A stretch of DNA of 64,000 nt from CALMKX01 sp036274895 (GCA_036274895.1 DASUEU010000027.1:253053-317052), one strand, 5' to 3'. Shown: positions 48,174-60,456, counted from the stretch's first letter. Program-made: numbers and translations. The notes: generated by a model not told the origin, from the letters alone.

Positions 48174-50804
48174 CTAGGGATAGTAGCCGCGGATCGTCCG
48201 GGCCTTCAAACCACCCTTCTTCACCTTGACCTCGACCTCGCGATACTCCCGGCCCTCCGGCCGGTCCGAGGCGTAGGCGATCAGGTAGCGGCTGCGCAAC
48301 TCCTCCTCGATCTGCTGGTAGACCCCCGAGAGGTCCTCGGCGCGGTCGATGAAGAAGACACGGCCGCCCGTCTCCTGAGCGAGCTGGCCCAGCTTGCGGT
48401 GAATGCCGAGGTCGAGACCACCGACGTTGAGGCCGATCGGGTAGATCACCACGCCGCTGCGCCGTGCGTATTCGAGGGCGTCGTCGAAGGCGATCGAGCT
48501 GGCCGTGTCGTCGCCGTCGGACAGCAGCACCAGGGCCCGCTGCCCCTCCATCTCGCGGGTGTAGTAGAGGCTGGTGACCAGGGCGTCGTGGAGGGCCGTC
48601 CAGCCCACGGCGAGCAGCCCGTCGAGGGCGGAAAGGCATCCTCCCAGGTCGGTGGTGGGCGGCATGGCGAGCGTGGGCTTGCCCGAGAAGGCCACCACAT
48701 AGCAGCGGTCCCGCGAGCGCACGACCTGCTCCAAGAAGGTGCGCCCGGCCTCCTGCGCCTCGGCGAGGGAGGAGGACATCGAGCCCGAGGTGTCGATGGC
48801 GATGCCGATCACCAGCGAGAGGTTCTCGACCAGCTCGAACTTGGTGATCTTCTGCGGCCTGCCTTGCTCGAAGGCCTGAAAGTCCTCCTGGGCCAGGCCC
48901 TTGACCAGCCGGCCGCCACGGTCGGAGACGGTGGTGTACAGCTCGACCGTGCGGACCTCGAGCTCGCTCAGGTTCTCGGGGGCGTTGAGGAAGTGCACGT
49001 CCTCGGTCTGGCGGCCGTCGTCGAGCCAGGCGACCACGGTCAAGTAGTGGGTGCCCTCGCCGCGGGGCACCTCGACCGGCGCCGTCCAGGGCGGCTTGAC
49101 CAGGGTGGCGACCACCTCTTCGTTGACCTTGAGCTCCACCCGCGAGACGGTGCGCTCGTCCGGCACCACCACCTCGGCGCGGACCTCGATCCGGCCGGCT
49201 GTCTTCTCACCTTTCTTGGGCTCGAGGATGCGTACCCGGAAGGCGCCGCGGGGCTGGTTGATGGCGATCTCGTCCGTCGCCACCACCTCGCCGTTCTCGT
49301 CGTAGCCCACGGCCTTGATCAGCTGCTCGGTGGGCTGGGTGGCGAGCCGCACCTCCGCGGTCCAGGGAGGCTGGGTCCGGGTCACTTGCACCACGCCGTC
49401 GACCGAGAAGGCCACCTTCTTGATCCGCACGCCGGTGACCAGGGCCTGGGCGCGAAAGGTGGCCAGGGCCACCTGGCCGTCGAGGGGTGGGGCGAGGATC
49501 AGGCTGTCCCGCGCCGCCGCCGCGACTTCCTGGGCCAATCGTTCGCCCTGGATCACGGCTCCCTCATAGCTCTGGGCGGCATCCTCGGCCCGCGGCGCCA
49601 AGGGCACGCGGATGACCCCGGAGACTCGCGCTTGGCCGCCGCCGGTCTCGTCTGTGATCTTGAACCTCCCCATCAGGACGGAGCCGGGACGCAGAGCCTC
49701 GTCGAGAGCCAGCCCGAGAGTGGCCCCGGTGGCGGGTGGATCGAGCTGGTAGCGGATGCGGCCCTGGGCGAAGGGCGCTCCCGCTGCCTCGAGGGTGCCC
49801 TCGACCAGGAGATGGACCTTGCCGTCCTCGCCGACCTTGATCACCTCGTCGGCCGTGACCTCGAGCAGCATGCGAGCGGCGATCAACGAGCCGGCCTTGC
49901 GGGGGAAGGCGTAGATCGGGGCCGCCACCGTCAGCTCGGGCTTGGCCGGCTCGGCCGGCCGGCCGGAGAGGGCCTCGCGCACCCAGAGGGCGAGGTCGGC
50001 CGGTGGCGCCACGAAGGCGTGGATGGCGTCCACGACCGGACGCCCGCGCAGGAACATGGTCAAGGCCATGACGCCGGTGGCGTTGTCGACCTCTCGCGCC
50101 TCCTTGCAGACCTGGACGTCGAAGCGCTCGCCGGAGATCAGGTTGCGCAGCTCCTCGTACTGCTGGAGCAGGTATTCCATCTCGCTCGAGTAGAGGGCCT
50201 TCTTGCCGTCGAAGGGGTCCCAGAGCCGCCAGGCCGCCGTCTGGCTCGGCCGGAAGATCACCAGGCGAGGCCCCTCCTCCCAGCCCGAGAACCTGCGGGG
50301 AGCCTTGAGACCGGGATCCTTCGATCCGGGCGGGTTGGCTGCCTGCTGGATGGCGATGGAGCGGCGGGACGCCTCGGTGGTCGGGGCATAGCGCCAGACT
50401 TCGAGGGGCTTGAAGGCGAAGCCGCAGTCCACCACTTGCCGGCTCTGGGGGTTGCCGTTGAGGAAGACGAGCCGGAAGCGGACGTCCGCGGGTGACTCGG
50501 CCTCGGCGTGAGCCAGGGCCCGGCGGCGGCGGATGGCCTCGGTCAGCTCGTTCTCGGGGGTTTCGGGAAAGGGGTCCGTCGACAGGAAGTCATCGATCCA
50601 GATCTCACGGCCGGCCTCGTCGAGGGCCTCGAGCTCGGCCCGCTGCTCGGCCGACAGCAGCCAGCCGGGCCCGTCCTCGAGGAAGGCCCGCTGGGCCTCG
50701 GGCCAGGACCAGGCCGGGGGGGGGCCGGAGGGAGAAGCGGCGCCCGCCAAAGAGGCGAGGGCCAGGGAGACACCAAGGGCGAGGAGGCCGCAACGAGCTG
50801 TCAT
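48174..50804 (-). CDS. Secreted GWxTD-domain/VWFA protein (copy 2)
   Basis: 876 aa from ATG 50804, giving a clean signal peptide (MTARCGLLALGVSLALASLAGA). Residues about 60-170 hold a GWxTD-like domain: WIDDFLSTDPFPETPENELTEAIRRRRALAHAEAE, then RFRLVFLNGNPQSRQVVD. A long beta-rich region with Ig-like repeats (IKAVGYDENGEVVATDE) follows. The VWFA domain has the MIDAS motif AIDTSGSMSSSL, GWTALHDALVTSLYYTREMEGQRALVLLSDGDDTASS, and the end SRYLIAYASDRPEGREY, then RGYYP. It has the same layout and C-terminus as the 39368 gene, so they are paralogues. It is probably surface-exposed. Confidence 0.85.
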   Translation of the reverse strand: MTARCGLLALGVSLALASLAGAASPSGPPPAWSWPEAQRAFLEDGPGWLLSAEQRAELEALDEAGREIWIDDFLSTDPFPETPENELTEAIRRRRALAHAEAESPADVRFRLVFLNGNPQSRQVVDCGFAFKPLEVWRYAPTTEASRRSIAIQQAANPPGSKDPGLKAPRRFSGWEEGPRLVIFRPSQTAAWRLWDPFDGKKALYSSEMEYLLQQYEELRNLISGERFDVQVCKEAREVDNATGVMALTMFLRGRPVVDAIHAFVAPPADLALWVREALSGRPAEPAKPELTVAAPIYAFPRKAGSLIAARMLLEVTADEVIKVGEDGKVHLLVEGTLEAAGAPFAQGRIRYQLDPPATGATLGLALDEALRPGSVLMGRFKITDETGGGQARVSGVIRVPLAPRAEDAAQSYEGAVIQGERLAQEVAAAARDSLILAPPLDGQVALATFRAQALVTGVRIKKVAFSVDGVVQVTRTQPPWTAEVRLATQPTEQLIKAVGYDENGEVVATDEIAINQPRGAFRVRILEPKKGEKTAGRIEVRAEVVVPDERTVSRVELKVNEEVVATLVKPPWTAPVEVPRGEGTHYLTVVAWLDDGRQTEDVHFLNAPENLSELEVRTVELYTTVSDRGGRLVKGLAQEDFQAFEQGRPQKITKFELVENLSLVIGIAIDTSGSMSSSLAEAQEAGRTFLEQVVRSRDRCYVVAFSGKPTLAMPPTTDLGGCLSALDGLLAVGWTALHDALVTSLYYTREMEGQRALVLLSDGDDTASSIAFDDALEYARRSGVVIYPIGLNVGGLDLGIHRKLGQLAQETGGRVFFIDRAEDLSGVYQQIEEELRSRYLIAYASDRPEGREYREVEVKVKKGGLKARTIRGYYP

Positions 50805-50897
50805 GAGGGCCGGGTGGTTGCACGGGGAATGCCAGAGGACAAAGTCGGGCTCCACGGGCTCGGGGGGAAGGATAGACTCGCGTGACGGAGCCAACCG

Positions 50898-51947
50898 ATG
50901 CCCCTCAAGCGTAACGCCCCCATCGCCAGCTGGGTGTCCGGCGACCAGGTCCAGGGTTTCGCCCTGGTCAGCCGCCGCGAGACCCGTCAGGACAAGAACG
51001 GCAAGCCCTTCCTCGATCTCGAGCTGTCCGACGCCACCGGCGCCATCGCCGCCAAGGTCTGGGGCGACAGCCCAGCCATGGACAGCGAGTTTGCCGCCTT
51101 CGACTTCGTGGCTTTCCGCGGCTCGGTCAAGCTCTACCGGGATGCCCTCCAGCTGTCGATCGACCAGTGCCGGAAGGTCATCGAGGCAGACCGTCAGGAC
51201 GGCTTCGACGAGAGCCTCCTGATCCCGTCCACCCGTGAGGACATTCAGGATCTGTGGCGCCGCTTGACGCGCATCTACCGGGACGAGATCACCCGGCCGG
51301 TGCTCCAGCGCCTAGCGCGCGAGGCGCTGGAGGTCCACGGGCCGGCGCTCAAGGAGCACCCGGCGGCCAAGGCGATGCACCACGCCTACCGGGGCGGCCT
51401 GCTCGAGCACGTGGTGTCGATGGCCGAGCTGGCGCTGGCCGTGACCGGCCACTATCGGGACCTCGACCGTGACCTGATCCTGCTCGGCGTGCTCTTCCAC
51501 GACCTGGGCAAGATCCGTGAGCTGGGCGCCATGCCGGCCAACGACTACACCCCCGAGGGGCGGCTGGTGGGCCACGTGGTGATCGGCCGCGATCTGCTGC
51601 TCGCGGCCACGGCCGCCATCGCGGACTTCCCGCCGGACCTGCGCCTCCATCTCGAACATCTGGTGCTCTCCCACCAGGGCAAACGGGAGTTCGCGGCGGT
51701 GGTCGAGCCGATGACCGCCGAGGCCCTGGTGCTCCACTTCATCGACGACCTCGACGCCAAGCTCAACCAGCTACGGATCGCCAAGGAGAGGGGCCAGGGG
51801 CTCCAGTTCATGAAGGGGCTGGGGCGCTACTTCTACCTCGACGGGCTGACCGCACCGCCAGAAGCCGACGGCGCCCCGGTCGCCGAGGAAGACCTCGGCC
51901 CGGCTCCCGAGGAGGTCGAGCTGGAGCCCCAGACGCGGTTGTTCTGA
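50898..51947 (+). CDS. YhaM-type 3'-5' exonuclease (OB fold + HD domain)
   Basis: 349 aa. The N-terminal OB fold (residues about 15-100: ALVSRRETRQDKNGKPFLDLELSDATGAIAAKVWGDSP) binds single-stranded nucleic acid. The HD domain (from about 130) has HHAYRGGLLEHVVSMAELAL and LFHDLGKIRELG for the His/Asp metal site, and HIDDLDAKLNQ near the end. YhaM-type proteins degrade single-stranded RNA or DNA from the 3' end. Its ATG is divergent from the VWFA gene with 94 bases between them. The C-terminal 25 residues are acidic. Confidence 0.88.
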   Translation: MPLKRNAPIASWVSGDQVQGFALVSRRETRQDKNGKPFLDLELSDATGAIAAKVWGDSPAMDSEFAAFDFVAFRGSVKLYRDALQLSIDQCRKVIEADRQDGFDESLLIPSTREDIQDLWRRLTRIYRDEITRPVLQRLAREALEVHGPALKEHPAAKAMHHAYRGGLLEHVVSMAELALAVTGHYRDLDRDLILLGVLFHDLGKIRELGAMPANDYTPEGRLVGHVVIGRDLLLAATAAIADFPPDLRLHLEHLVLSHQGKREFAAVVEPMTAEALVLHFIDDLDAKLNQLRIAKERGQGLQFMKGLGRYFYLDGLTAPPEADGAPVAEEDLGPAPEEVELEPQTRLF

Positions 51948-51959
51948 GTAGGGGCGCGG

Positions 51960-54728
<2,769 letters not shown>

Positions 54729-54774
54729 CAGGGTTCCTCTCGCTTTCACCATATACGCGCGAAGGAGGGGAAAG

Positions 54775-54872
54775 ACCCTCACCCGCTCGGTCCCCCTCCC
54801 TTCGGCTTCGCTCAGGGCAAGCTCCCGGCCCGCCCTCTCCATCCTTCCGGGAGAGGGGGACTGAGGGGGTGA
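54775..54872. repeat. Dispersed inverted-repeat element upstream of the kinase gene
   Basis: CCCTCACCCGCTCGGTCCCCCTCCC at the left and GGGAGAGGGGGACTGAGGGGGTGAGG at the right form the arms of a palindrome about 98 bases long. The spacer contains a CTTCGGCTTCGCTCAGGGCAA unit. It matches the repeats at 47199-47461. Confidence 0.6.
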
Positions 54873-54878
54873 GGACTC

Positions 54879-57461
54879 CTACCGCTTCAAGTACCGTTCG
54901 AACAGCTTCAAGATCCGCCGGTACTCGTCGAGCCACGACGAGGGCTGGCGGAAGCTGTGGGGCTCGACCGGGTAGATCGCCACTTCCCAGTCCTCTTTGC
55001 CGAGCTCGATCAGGCGCTGGGCCAGGCGCACCGTGTCCTGGAAGAACACGTTGTCGTCCTGCATGGGCGCGCAGATCAAGAGGGGCTTCTCGAGGCCGTC
55101 GGCGAACTCGATCGGCGAGCTCGCCTCGTAGGCCTCCGGGTCCACGCTCGGCGTGTTGAGGATGCTGGCGGTGTAGGAGTGGTTGTAGTGGGCCCAGTCT
55201 GTGACCGGGCGCAGGGCGGCCCCGGCGGCGAACAGGTCGGGGCGCTTGAACAGGGCCATCAGGGCGAGGAAGCCGCCGTAGGAGCCGCCGTAGATGCCGA
55301 GCCGCTCGCGGTCCAGCGGGTGCCTGGCGGTCAGCCAGGCGATGGCGTCCTCGAGATCCTCGAGCTCCGGCGTGCCCATGCGCCGGTAGATCGCCGTGCG
55401 CCAGTCGCGGCCGTACCCCGCCGAAGCGCGGTAGTCGAGGTCGACCACGAAGTAGCCGCGGCGGGTCAGAAGGGTGTGGAACATCATCTCGCGGAAGTAG
55501 GTGGACCAGCCCTGGTGGGCGTTCTGGAGATAGCCGGCACCGTGGATGAAGAACACCGCGGGGAAGCGAGCCTCCGGGGAAGCCGATTCGATACCGACCG
55601 GCGCATAGACACGAGCGTGGATCGGCCAGGCGGCGTGGTTCGAGGGGATCGCGACGTAGCTGGGCGGCGTCCAGGCGATGGCGCGGAACTCGTCCGAGAC
55701 GGTGTGGGTCAGGCGACGCGGCTCGGAGTCGGGGCGGAGATCCTGGAGGTAGAGCTCGGGGGGTTCCAGGGCCTTCGAGTGGAGAACCAGGAGGCGGCTC
55801 TCGTCCGGCGACAGCCAGAACTGGTTGAGGCCGCCCAGGCGGGTGAGGGCCTCACCCGCCCCCGTGGCGACGGAGACCCGATGCACCTCGTAGATGCCGG
55901 GGTGCTCGGCGTTGGCCAGGAAGTAGAGCCAGGCGCCGTCGCGGCTGGCCACCACGTTCGAGACCACGAACTGGCCCTCGGTCAGCCGGCGGCCCGCGGC
56001 GCCCTCGGCCATGGGCAGCAGGTAGAGCTGCGAGAACCCCGTCTCCTCGGAGAGATAGTAGAGGGCGCTGCCGTCCGGCAGCCAGCCCACGTCATGGAAG
56101 TCCCAGCCCACCCAGGCCTCGTCGTGCAGGCGGTGCAGAGTGACCAGGGCGCGGGTCTCGAGATCGACCAGGGAGATCCAGCGGTCCTTGTTGTCGCGGG
56201 AGAAGGCCGTCACCGCCACGCGGTCGCCGGCCGGACTCCAGAGGATCGGGCCGAAGGTAACCGGGCGCGGCTTGGCCGGCTCAGCGGGCGGCACCGGCGC
56301 GGGCTCCGCGGGGACCTCGACGGGCACCACCTCGGGCTCGACGGGCGGGGGCTCTGCCGCCTGCTGGGGCGAGGGCGTTGCGCCGTCCGGGGTGGCCACC
56401 GGCAGATCCTCCTGCTCGACGCCCCCGGTGGCCGGGACCTCGGTCTTCCGCTTCTTGCGCTCCTCGGCCCTCCTCTTGAGCTCGGCCAGGGGGTCGACCT
56501 CGATGCCCGGCAGCGCTGCGAGGTCGAGCTCCTTCTGCTCGCGGCTGGCGAGGTCGATCAGCACCAGCCGCTCGCTCGCCTCCTCACCCGTGCCGACCTT
56601 GGCCCGCACCTCCTTGGGCTCGACGTAGCCGCTCTCGGTGACCCAGGCCGGCATCATGTCCTTGCGGCCGGGGCTCTCGTCCTTCTTGCCCAGAACCACC
56701 AGGAGGAAGCGGGCGTTGGGCGCCAGCGAGACCTGGCGAATCTCTACTCCTTCCCCCAGGTAGAACGGCGGAGCCAGGCGGGTCGGGTCGGCCCTGCGCT
56801 CGGCCAGCTCCCTCGCCTCGGCGGCCTCCTTGCGCTCCTTCCCGCTGCTGAGGAAGTCGAACAGGCGCAGCTGCTGCTCGGCGAGATAGCCCTCCGGCGG
56901 CTTCTTCTCCATCGGGTCCTTCTCGAGGCGCAGCTCGGCCAGCTGCTCTTCGAGGCCGCTCTCGAGGTCGCGCACGAAGAGGTCGTTGCCGCGGTGAAAG
57001 CTCACCCGCCGCCCATCCGCCAGGAAGCTCGGTGCCCGCTCGGCGGCAGCGGTGCGGGTGAGCTGGCGCACCGTGCCGGCGGCGAGCTCCTTGACGAACA
57101 AATCCCCGGCCCGCTCGTAGACCTTGCGCGTGCGATCGGGAGAGAAGGAACCGCCGGGAGCGTCCGCCGAACCGGTCTCGCCCAGGCCCACGACGCGCCG
57201 TAGCTCGCCCTCGACGCCGATCTCGACGAGGTCCCGCTGCTCCTCCCCCGGCCGCTTCTGGAGGTAGTAGATCGAGCGACCGTCATCCGTCCAGTAGGGG
57301 CTCTCGGGCGCATTGCCCAGCCAGTCCGGGTGGGCCATGATGCGCTCGAGCGTGAGCCCGTCGTCCGGGGCTTGCGCCCCCGCGACGAGAGCGACCAACA
57401 AGGCTGCGGTGAGGAGAGACGAACGGAGCGTTCGCAGGGCAACCCGAGGGGAATGAGGCAT
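54879..57461 (-). CDS. S9-family peptidase (prolyl oligopeptidase-like) with low-complexity insert
   Basis: 860 aa from ATG 57461 (GGAG upstream), with a signal peptide ending LVAGAQA. Residues about 40-580 form the seven-bladed propeller (repeats such as PGGSFSPDRTRKVYER). The C-terminal alpha/beta-hydrolase has GGSYGG with nucleophile Ser727, Asp in APMQDDNVFFQD and His in VEPHSFRQPSS. It cleaves peptides after proline or similar. An insert of Glu/Pro repeats (PVEPEVVPVEVPAEPAPVPPA) sits at about 385-415. It shares its start with the divergent propeller gene. Confidence 0.92.
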   Translation of the reverse strand: MPHSPRVALRTLRSSLLTAALLVALVAGAQAPDDGLTLERIMAHPDWLGNAPESPYWTDDGRSIYYLQKRPGEEQRDLVEIGVEGELRRVVGLGETGSADAPGGSFSPDRTRKVYERAGDLFVKELAAGTVRQLTRTAAAERAPSFLADGRRVSFHRGNDLFVRDLESGLEEQLAELRLEKDPMEKKPPEGYLAEQQLRLFDFLSSGKERKEAAEARELAERRADPTRLAPPFYLGEGVEIRQVSLAPNARFLLVVLGKKDESPGRKDMMPAWVTESGYVEPKEVRAKVGTGEEASERLVLIDLASREQKELDLAALPGIEVDPLAELKRRAEERKKRKTEVPATGGVEQEDLPVATPDGATPSPQQAAEPPPVEPEVVPVEVPAEPAPVPPAEPAKPRPVTFGPILWSPAGDRVAVTAFSRDNKDRWISLVDLETRALVTLHRLHDEAWVGWDFHDVGWLPDGSALYYLSEETGFSQLYLLPMAEGAAGRRLTEGQFVVSNVVASRDGAWLYFLANAEHPGIYEVHRVSVATGAGEALTRLGGLNQFWLSPDESRLLVLHSKALEPPELYLQDLRPDSEPRRLTHTVSDEFRAIAWTPPSYVAIPSNHAAWPIHARVYAPVGIESASPEARFPAVFFIHGAGYLQNAHQGWSTYFREMMFHTLLTRRGYFVVDLDYRASAGYGRDWRTAIYRRMGTPELEDLEDAIAWLTARHPLDRERLGIYGGSYGGFLALMALFKRPDLFAAGAALRPVTDWAHYNHSYTASILNTPSVDPEAYEASSPIEFADGLEKPLLICAPMQDDNVFFQDTVRLAQRLIELGKEDWEVAIYPVEPHSFRQPSSWLDEYRRILKLFERYLKR

Positions 57462-57489
57462 GGAAAGGATCTCCAGAGTCAGGAGCAGG

Positions 57490-58728
57490 GTGGGCAGGAT
57501 ATCACCGCGGTTCTTCGGCCTCGGGGCGGCGCTGCTCGCCGCGGCGGGGGCGTCGGCCGCGGATTGGCCCGGCTGGCGGGGCCCCGCGCGGGACGGTCGC
57601 ATCGCGGCCTTCACCGCCCCCGGCGCCTGGCCGGGCACGCTCTCGAAGCTGTGGAGCGTGGAGGTGGGGGAGGGCCATTCCTCGCCCGTGGTGGCCGGCG
57701 GCAAGGTCTTCGTGCTCAGTCGCCAGGGAGAGGAGGAGAGGGTGGCGGCCCTTTCGCCCGCGGACGGCCGCACCCTGTGGAGCGCCAGCTACCCCGCCCC
57801 CTACCAGATGAACCCGGCGGCCTTCTCCCACGGCAAGGGGCCCAAGGCCACGCCGGCCTGGGCGGACGGCCGCCTCTTCACCTTCGGCATCAGCGGCATC
57901 CTCTCGGCGTTCGACGCCGAAAAGGGCACCCTGCTCTGGCGCAAGGACTTCACCGGCCGCTTCAAGACCACCTCGCCGCTTTACGGCACCGCCACCTCGC
58001 CTCTGGTGGACGGCTCTCGGGTGATCGTCTGGGCCGGCGGTCACGGCCAGGGGGCCCTGCTCGCCTTCGACGCCGCCACCGGCAAGGAGCTGTGGGCGCA
58101 ACCCGTGGACGGCCCGGGCTACGCCTCGCCGGTGGTCGCCGAGATGGCCGGGGTGCGGCAGCTGGTGACGCAGAGCGAGGGTCAGCTGCTCGGCATCTCC
58201 CTCGAGCGGGGCGAGGTGCTGTGGCAGGCGCCCTTCTCGACCGAGTACACCCAGAACAGCGTGACGCCCCTGGTGATGGGGGACGTGGTGATCGTCTCGG
58301 GCCTGGACAAGGGCTTGGCGGCGATGCGGATCGTGAAGAAGGGGGCCGGCTTCGCCCTCGAGCCCGTGTGGCGCAACGAGGAGGTGCCCCTCTACCTGTC
58401 CTCGCCGGTGCTGGCCGGCGATCGCGTGTGCGGCATCTCGCACAAGCGCAAGGGGCAGCTTTTCTGCGTGGACGCCAAGACCGGCAAGACCGCCTGGGCG
58501 ACCACGGGCAGGGACGGCGAGCATGCCTCGATCCTGGCCGCCGGGGATCTGTTGGTGGTGCTCACGGACGGCGCGGACCTGGTGGTGGCGAAGGCATCCG
58601 GCGCGGCCTACCAGGAGCTGGCCCGCTACCGGGTGGCCGACAGCGCCACCTGGGCCCACCCGGTGGTGGATGGCCGCGAGATCCTGGTCAAGGACCTCAA
58701 GCACCTGGCCCGCTGGAGGCTCGAATGA
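57490..58728 (+). CDS. PQQ-type beta-propeller protein
   Basis: 412 aa. I take GTG 57490 as start because AGGAG lies about four bases before it. The ATG at 57460 shares its first bases with the facing S9 gene. A signal peptide ends LLAAAGASAA. Repeats such as GGKVFVLSRQGEEERVAALSPADGRTLWSASY, and SALLAFDAATGKELWAQPVDGPGYASPVV, match PQQ-binding-like (WD40-type) blades. Possible PQQ-dependent or scaffold roles cannot be separated from the sequence. It overlaps the next gene by ATGA. Confidence 0.85.
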   Translation: MGRISPRFFGLGAALLAAAGASAADWPGWRGPARDGRIAAFTAPGAWPGTLSKLWSVEVGEGHSSPVVAGGKVFVLSRQGEEERVAALSPADGRTLWSASYPAPYQMNPAAFSHGKGPKATPAWADGRLFTFGISGILSAFDAEKGTLLWRKDFTGRFKTTSPLYGTATSPLVDGSRVIVWAGGHGQGALLAFDAATGKELWAQPVDGPGYASPVVAEMAGVRQLVTQSEGQLLGISLERGEVLWQAPFSTEYTQNSVTPLVMGDVVIVSGLDKGLAAMRIVKKGAGFALEPVWRNEEVPLYLSSPVLAGDRVCGISHKRKGQLFCVDAKTGKTAWATTGRDGEHASILAAGDLLVVLTDGADLVVAKASGAAYQELARYRVADSATWAHPVVDGREILVKDLKHLARWRLE

Positions 58729-59174
58729 GTGCCGCCATCGCGAGTGCCGCCGCCACTGGCACCATCGGCCCGGACCCTCACCGCCCGCTGCGGCTCTGGC
58801 TGCGCTTCCAGGCCGCGGTGATGGGCTGCGCGTTCCTCTTCGTCTTCGTCCCCACGGCCTGGATGCAGGCGATCAACAACCTCATGGGGCTCGGCCCCCT
58901 GCCCGAGGCGCCGATCGTGGGCTACCTGACCCGCTCCCTCTCCGCCCTCTACGGCGTCTACGGCAGCCTGCACTGGCTCTCGGCCACCGACCCGGAGCGC
59001 CTCAAACCCCTCATCCGCTACATGGCCTGGGCCGCCCTCGCCTGGGGCCCCGGCCTCGCCGCCATCGACCTAGCCGTCGGCATGCCCGCCACCTGGATCG
59101 CCGGCGAAGCCCTCGCCCCGCCGGTGGGCGGGTTGGTGACGCTGTGGTTGGTGGGGCGGGGGGAGCGGAGGTGA
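58725..59174 (+). CDS. Small membrane protein of unknown function
   Basis: 149 aa. Starts at ATG 58725, overlapping the propeller stop (ATGA), so it is coupled to it. Four membrane segments are visible: AAVMGCAFLFVFVPTAWMQAINN, LTRSLSALYGVYGSLHWLS, YMAWAALAWGPGLAAIDLAVGMP and APPVGGLVTLWLVGRG. I do not recognise the family. Coupling suggests it anchors or accompanies the propeller protein at the membrane. Confidence 0.7.
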   Translation: MSAAIASAAATGTIGPDPHRPLRLWLRFQAAVMGCAFLFVFVPTAWMQAINNLMGLGPLPEAPIVGYLTRSLSALYGVYGSLHWLSATDPERLKPLIRYMAWAALAWGPGLAAIDLAVGMPATWIAGEALAPPVGGLVTLWLVGRGERR

Positions 59175-59231
59175 AGGGGGCTCGGGCTTGGCGCCTCCTC
59201 TACGGAGGAGGCGGCGCCTGCGCTTCCCACC

Positions 59232-59412
59232 CTACAACGCCTCCACCAGCCGCAGCCCCTCGTCCACCCTCACCACCAAGCTTCCCGGCAACTCCGCCTC
59301 CTTCTCCGGCAAGAAGCGACGGTCCGTGGTGACGATCTGCGACACGTTGGCCACGGATCCCGTGGGCAGACCGGTCCGAACGAACACCGCGATCTGAGGC
59401 GAGCAGGATCCC
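59232..59412 (-). pseudogene. Remnant of a MazF/PemK-type toxin C-terminus
   Basis: In the frame ending at 59232 the residues VRTGLPTGSVANVSQIVTTDRRFLPEKEAELPGSLVVRVDEGLRLVEAL match the second half of MazF toxins (GLP-dSvvNVSQ, lD++-L, and the closing vdeGLRLVL). The first half, which contains the catalytic core, is missing: upstream in this frame the sequence turns into the coding end of the nucleotidyltransferase gene. It therefore looks like a truncated, nonfunctional toxin. It lies directly downstream of that gene on the same strand. Confidence 0.65.
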
Positions 59413-59413
59413 G

Positions 59414-60442
59414 TCACCGCGGCAGGAATTGCGGTGCCTCCCGCTCCAGCGCCGCCTCGATGACCCGCCGCGCCGACTTGCGCCGCGCCAGCCCATCCCA
59501 CGCCAGCAGCAGGTCTCCCGGGCGATCCGCCTGCAAAACCTCCAGCAGCGCCAGGGCTTGGCGCAGATCCTTCCTGGCTCTCGCCTGTTCGGAGGCGGGG
59601 CGTTGGCGGGAGAGCCAGACCTTGTGCAGGGCGAAGCGGGCCGGGGTGGGGAGGCGGACGGCGATGCCGGCACCGGCCAGCAGCGCGGCGGGCACGGTCT
59701 CCTCGAGCAGGTAGTCGAGGAAGGGCAGGGGCTGGGCGAAGACGCCGAGACCGGGTACGCCCACGGGGACGGTGTCACCCCGCCGGCGGGCCGGGGCGAG
59801 GAAGTCCACCCGGATCTCCCGGCCCCTGACGTTGAAGGAGGTGGAGGGCAGCCGGTGGTCCAGGGCCGGCACCGGCAGGAAGCCCATGGCCGGGTCGGTC
59901 AGGGCCTGCGCCACTCGGGCGGGCGGCTCCTGCCCGAGGGCGAAGGCGATCGCCAGGTCTTGGGCCACGTTCACGTCCTGGGTGGCCAGGTTCTGGTGGT
60001 CGAAGCGCACCCCCAGCAGGTTGCCGTAGGCCGCGAAGGCCTGGGTGCCGACCAGCGCCCCACCCCGCACGAACACCCCCAGGTCCGCCAGCAGGGTCAG
60101 CACCCGCGTCTGAGAGGGGAGCACCCGCGCGGCACCACCTTGGATCAGCATCGCCACCAGCCGGGCGCGAGCGGCCTCATCGGCCGCCAGCTCGGTGCGG
60201 GCCGCGGCCGTCCGCGCCATCCAGTCGCGCAGCGCCGGTGTCTCCGGCCCCAGGTAGCGCTGGGTCTTCTCGCTGCCGGTCGAGGTCTGGAGATACCAAT
60301 AGCGCCGCCCCTTGATCTCCTTCGAGACGAAGGTGCCCGGGGGCAGGCCTCGGGCGAGCCTCTCCGCCTCGGCCTGGAAGGTCTGGTCCAGCAGCTCGGC
60401 GTAGAGGGTCTGGACGGTGTCGGGCAGGCGCTGGATCGGCAT
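59414..60442 (-). CDS. GSU2403-type nucleotidyltransferase-fold protein
   Basis: 342 aa. The N-terminus MPIQRLPDTVQTLYAELLDQTFQAEAERLARGLPPGTFVSKEIKGRRYWYLQTSTGSEKTQRYLGPETPAL is characteristic of the GSU2403 family, and a nucleotidyltransferase core (GGALVGTQAFAAYGNLLGVRF) follows. Such proteins are related to AbiEii/MNT toxins and are often next to antitoxin-like genes. The middle is helical and the C-terminus (VIEAALEREAPQFLPR) basic. A large palindrome lies 15 bases upstream of its start. A toxin or immunity role is inferred, not shown. Confidence 0.75.
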   Translation of the reverse strand: MPIQRLPDTVQTLYAELLDQTFQAEAERLARGLPPGTFVSKEIKGRRYWYLQTSTGSEKTQRYLGPETPALRDWMARTAAARTELAADEAARARLVAMLIQGGAARVLPSQTRVLTLLADLGVFVRGGALVGTQAFAAYGNLLGVRFDHQNLATQDVNVAQDLAIAFALGQEPPARVAQALTDPAMGFLPVPALDHRLPSTSFNVRGREIRVDFLAPARRRGDTVPVGVPGLGVFAQPLPFLDYLLEETVPAALLAGAGIAVRLPTPARFALHKVWLSRQRPASEQARARKDLRQALALLEVLQADRPGDLLLAWDGLARRKSARRVIEAALEREAPQFLPR

Positions 60443-60456
60443 CTGGACCTCGGGGA

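Noticed and set aside
57462..57773. N-terminal extension of the S9 peptidase frame
   Set aside because: It overlaps the divergent propeller gene, has no signal-like start and no ribosome-binding site. The ATG at 57461 gives a proper signal peptide.
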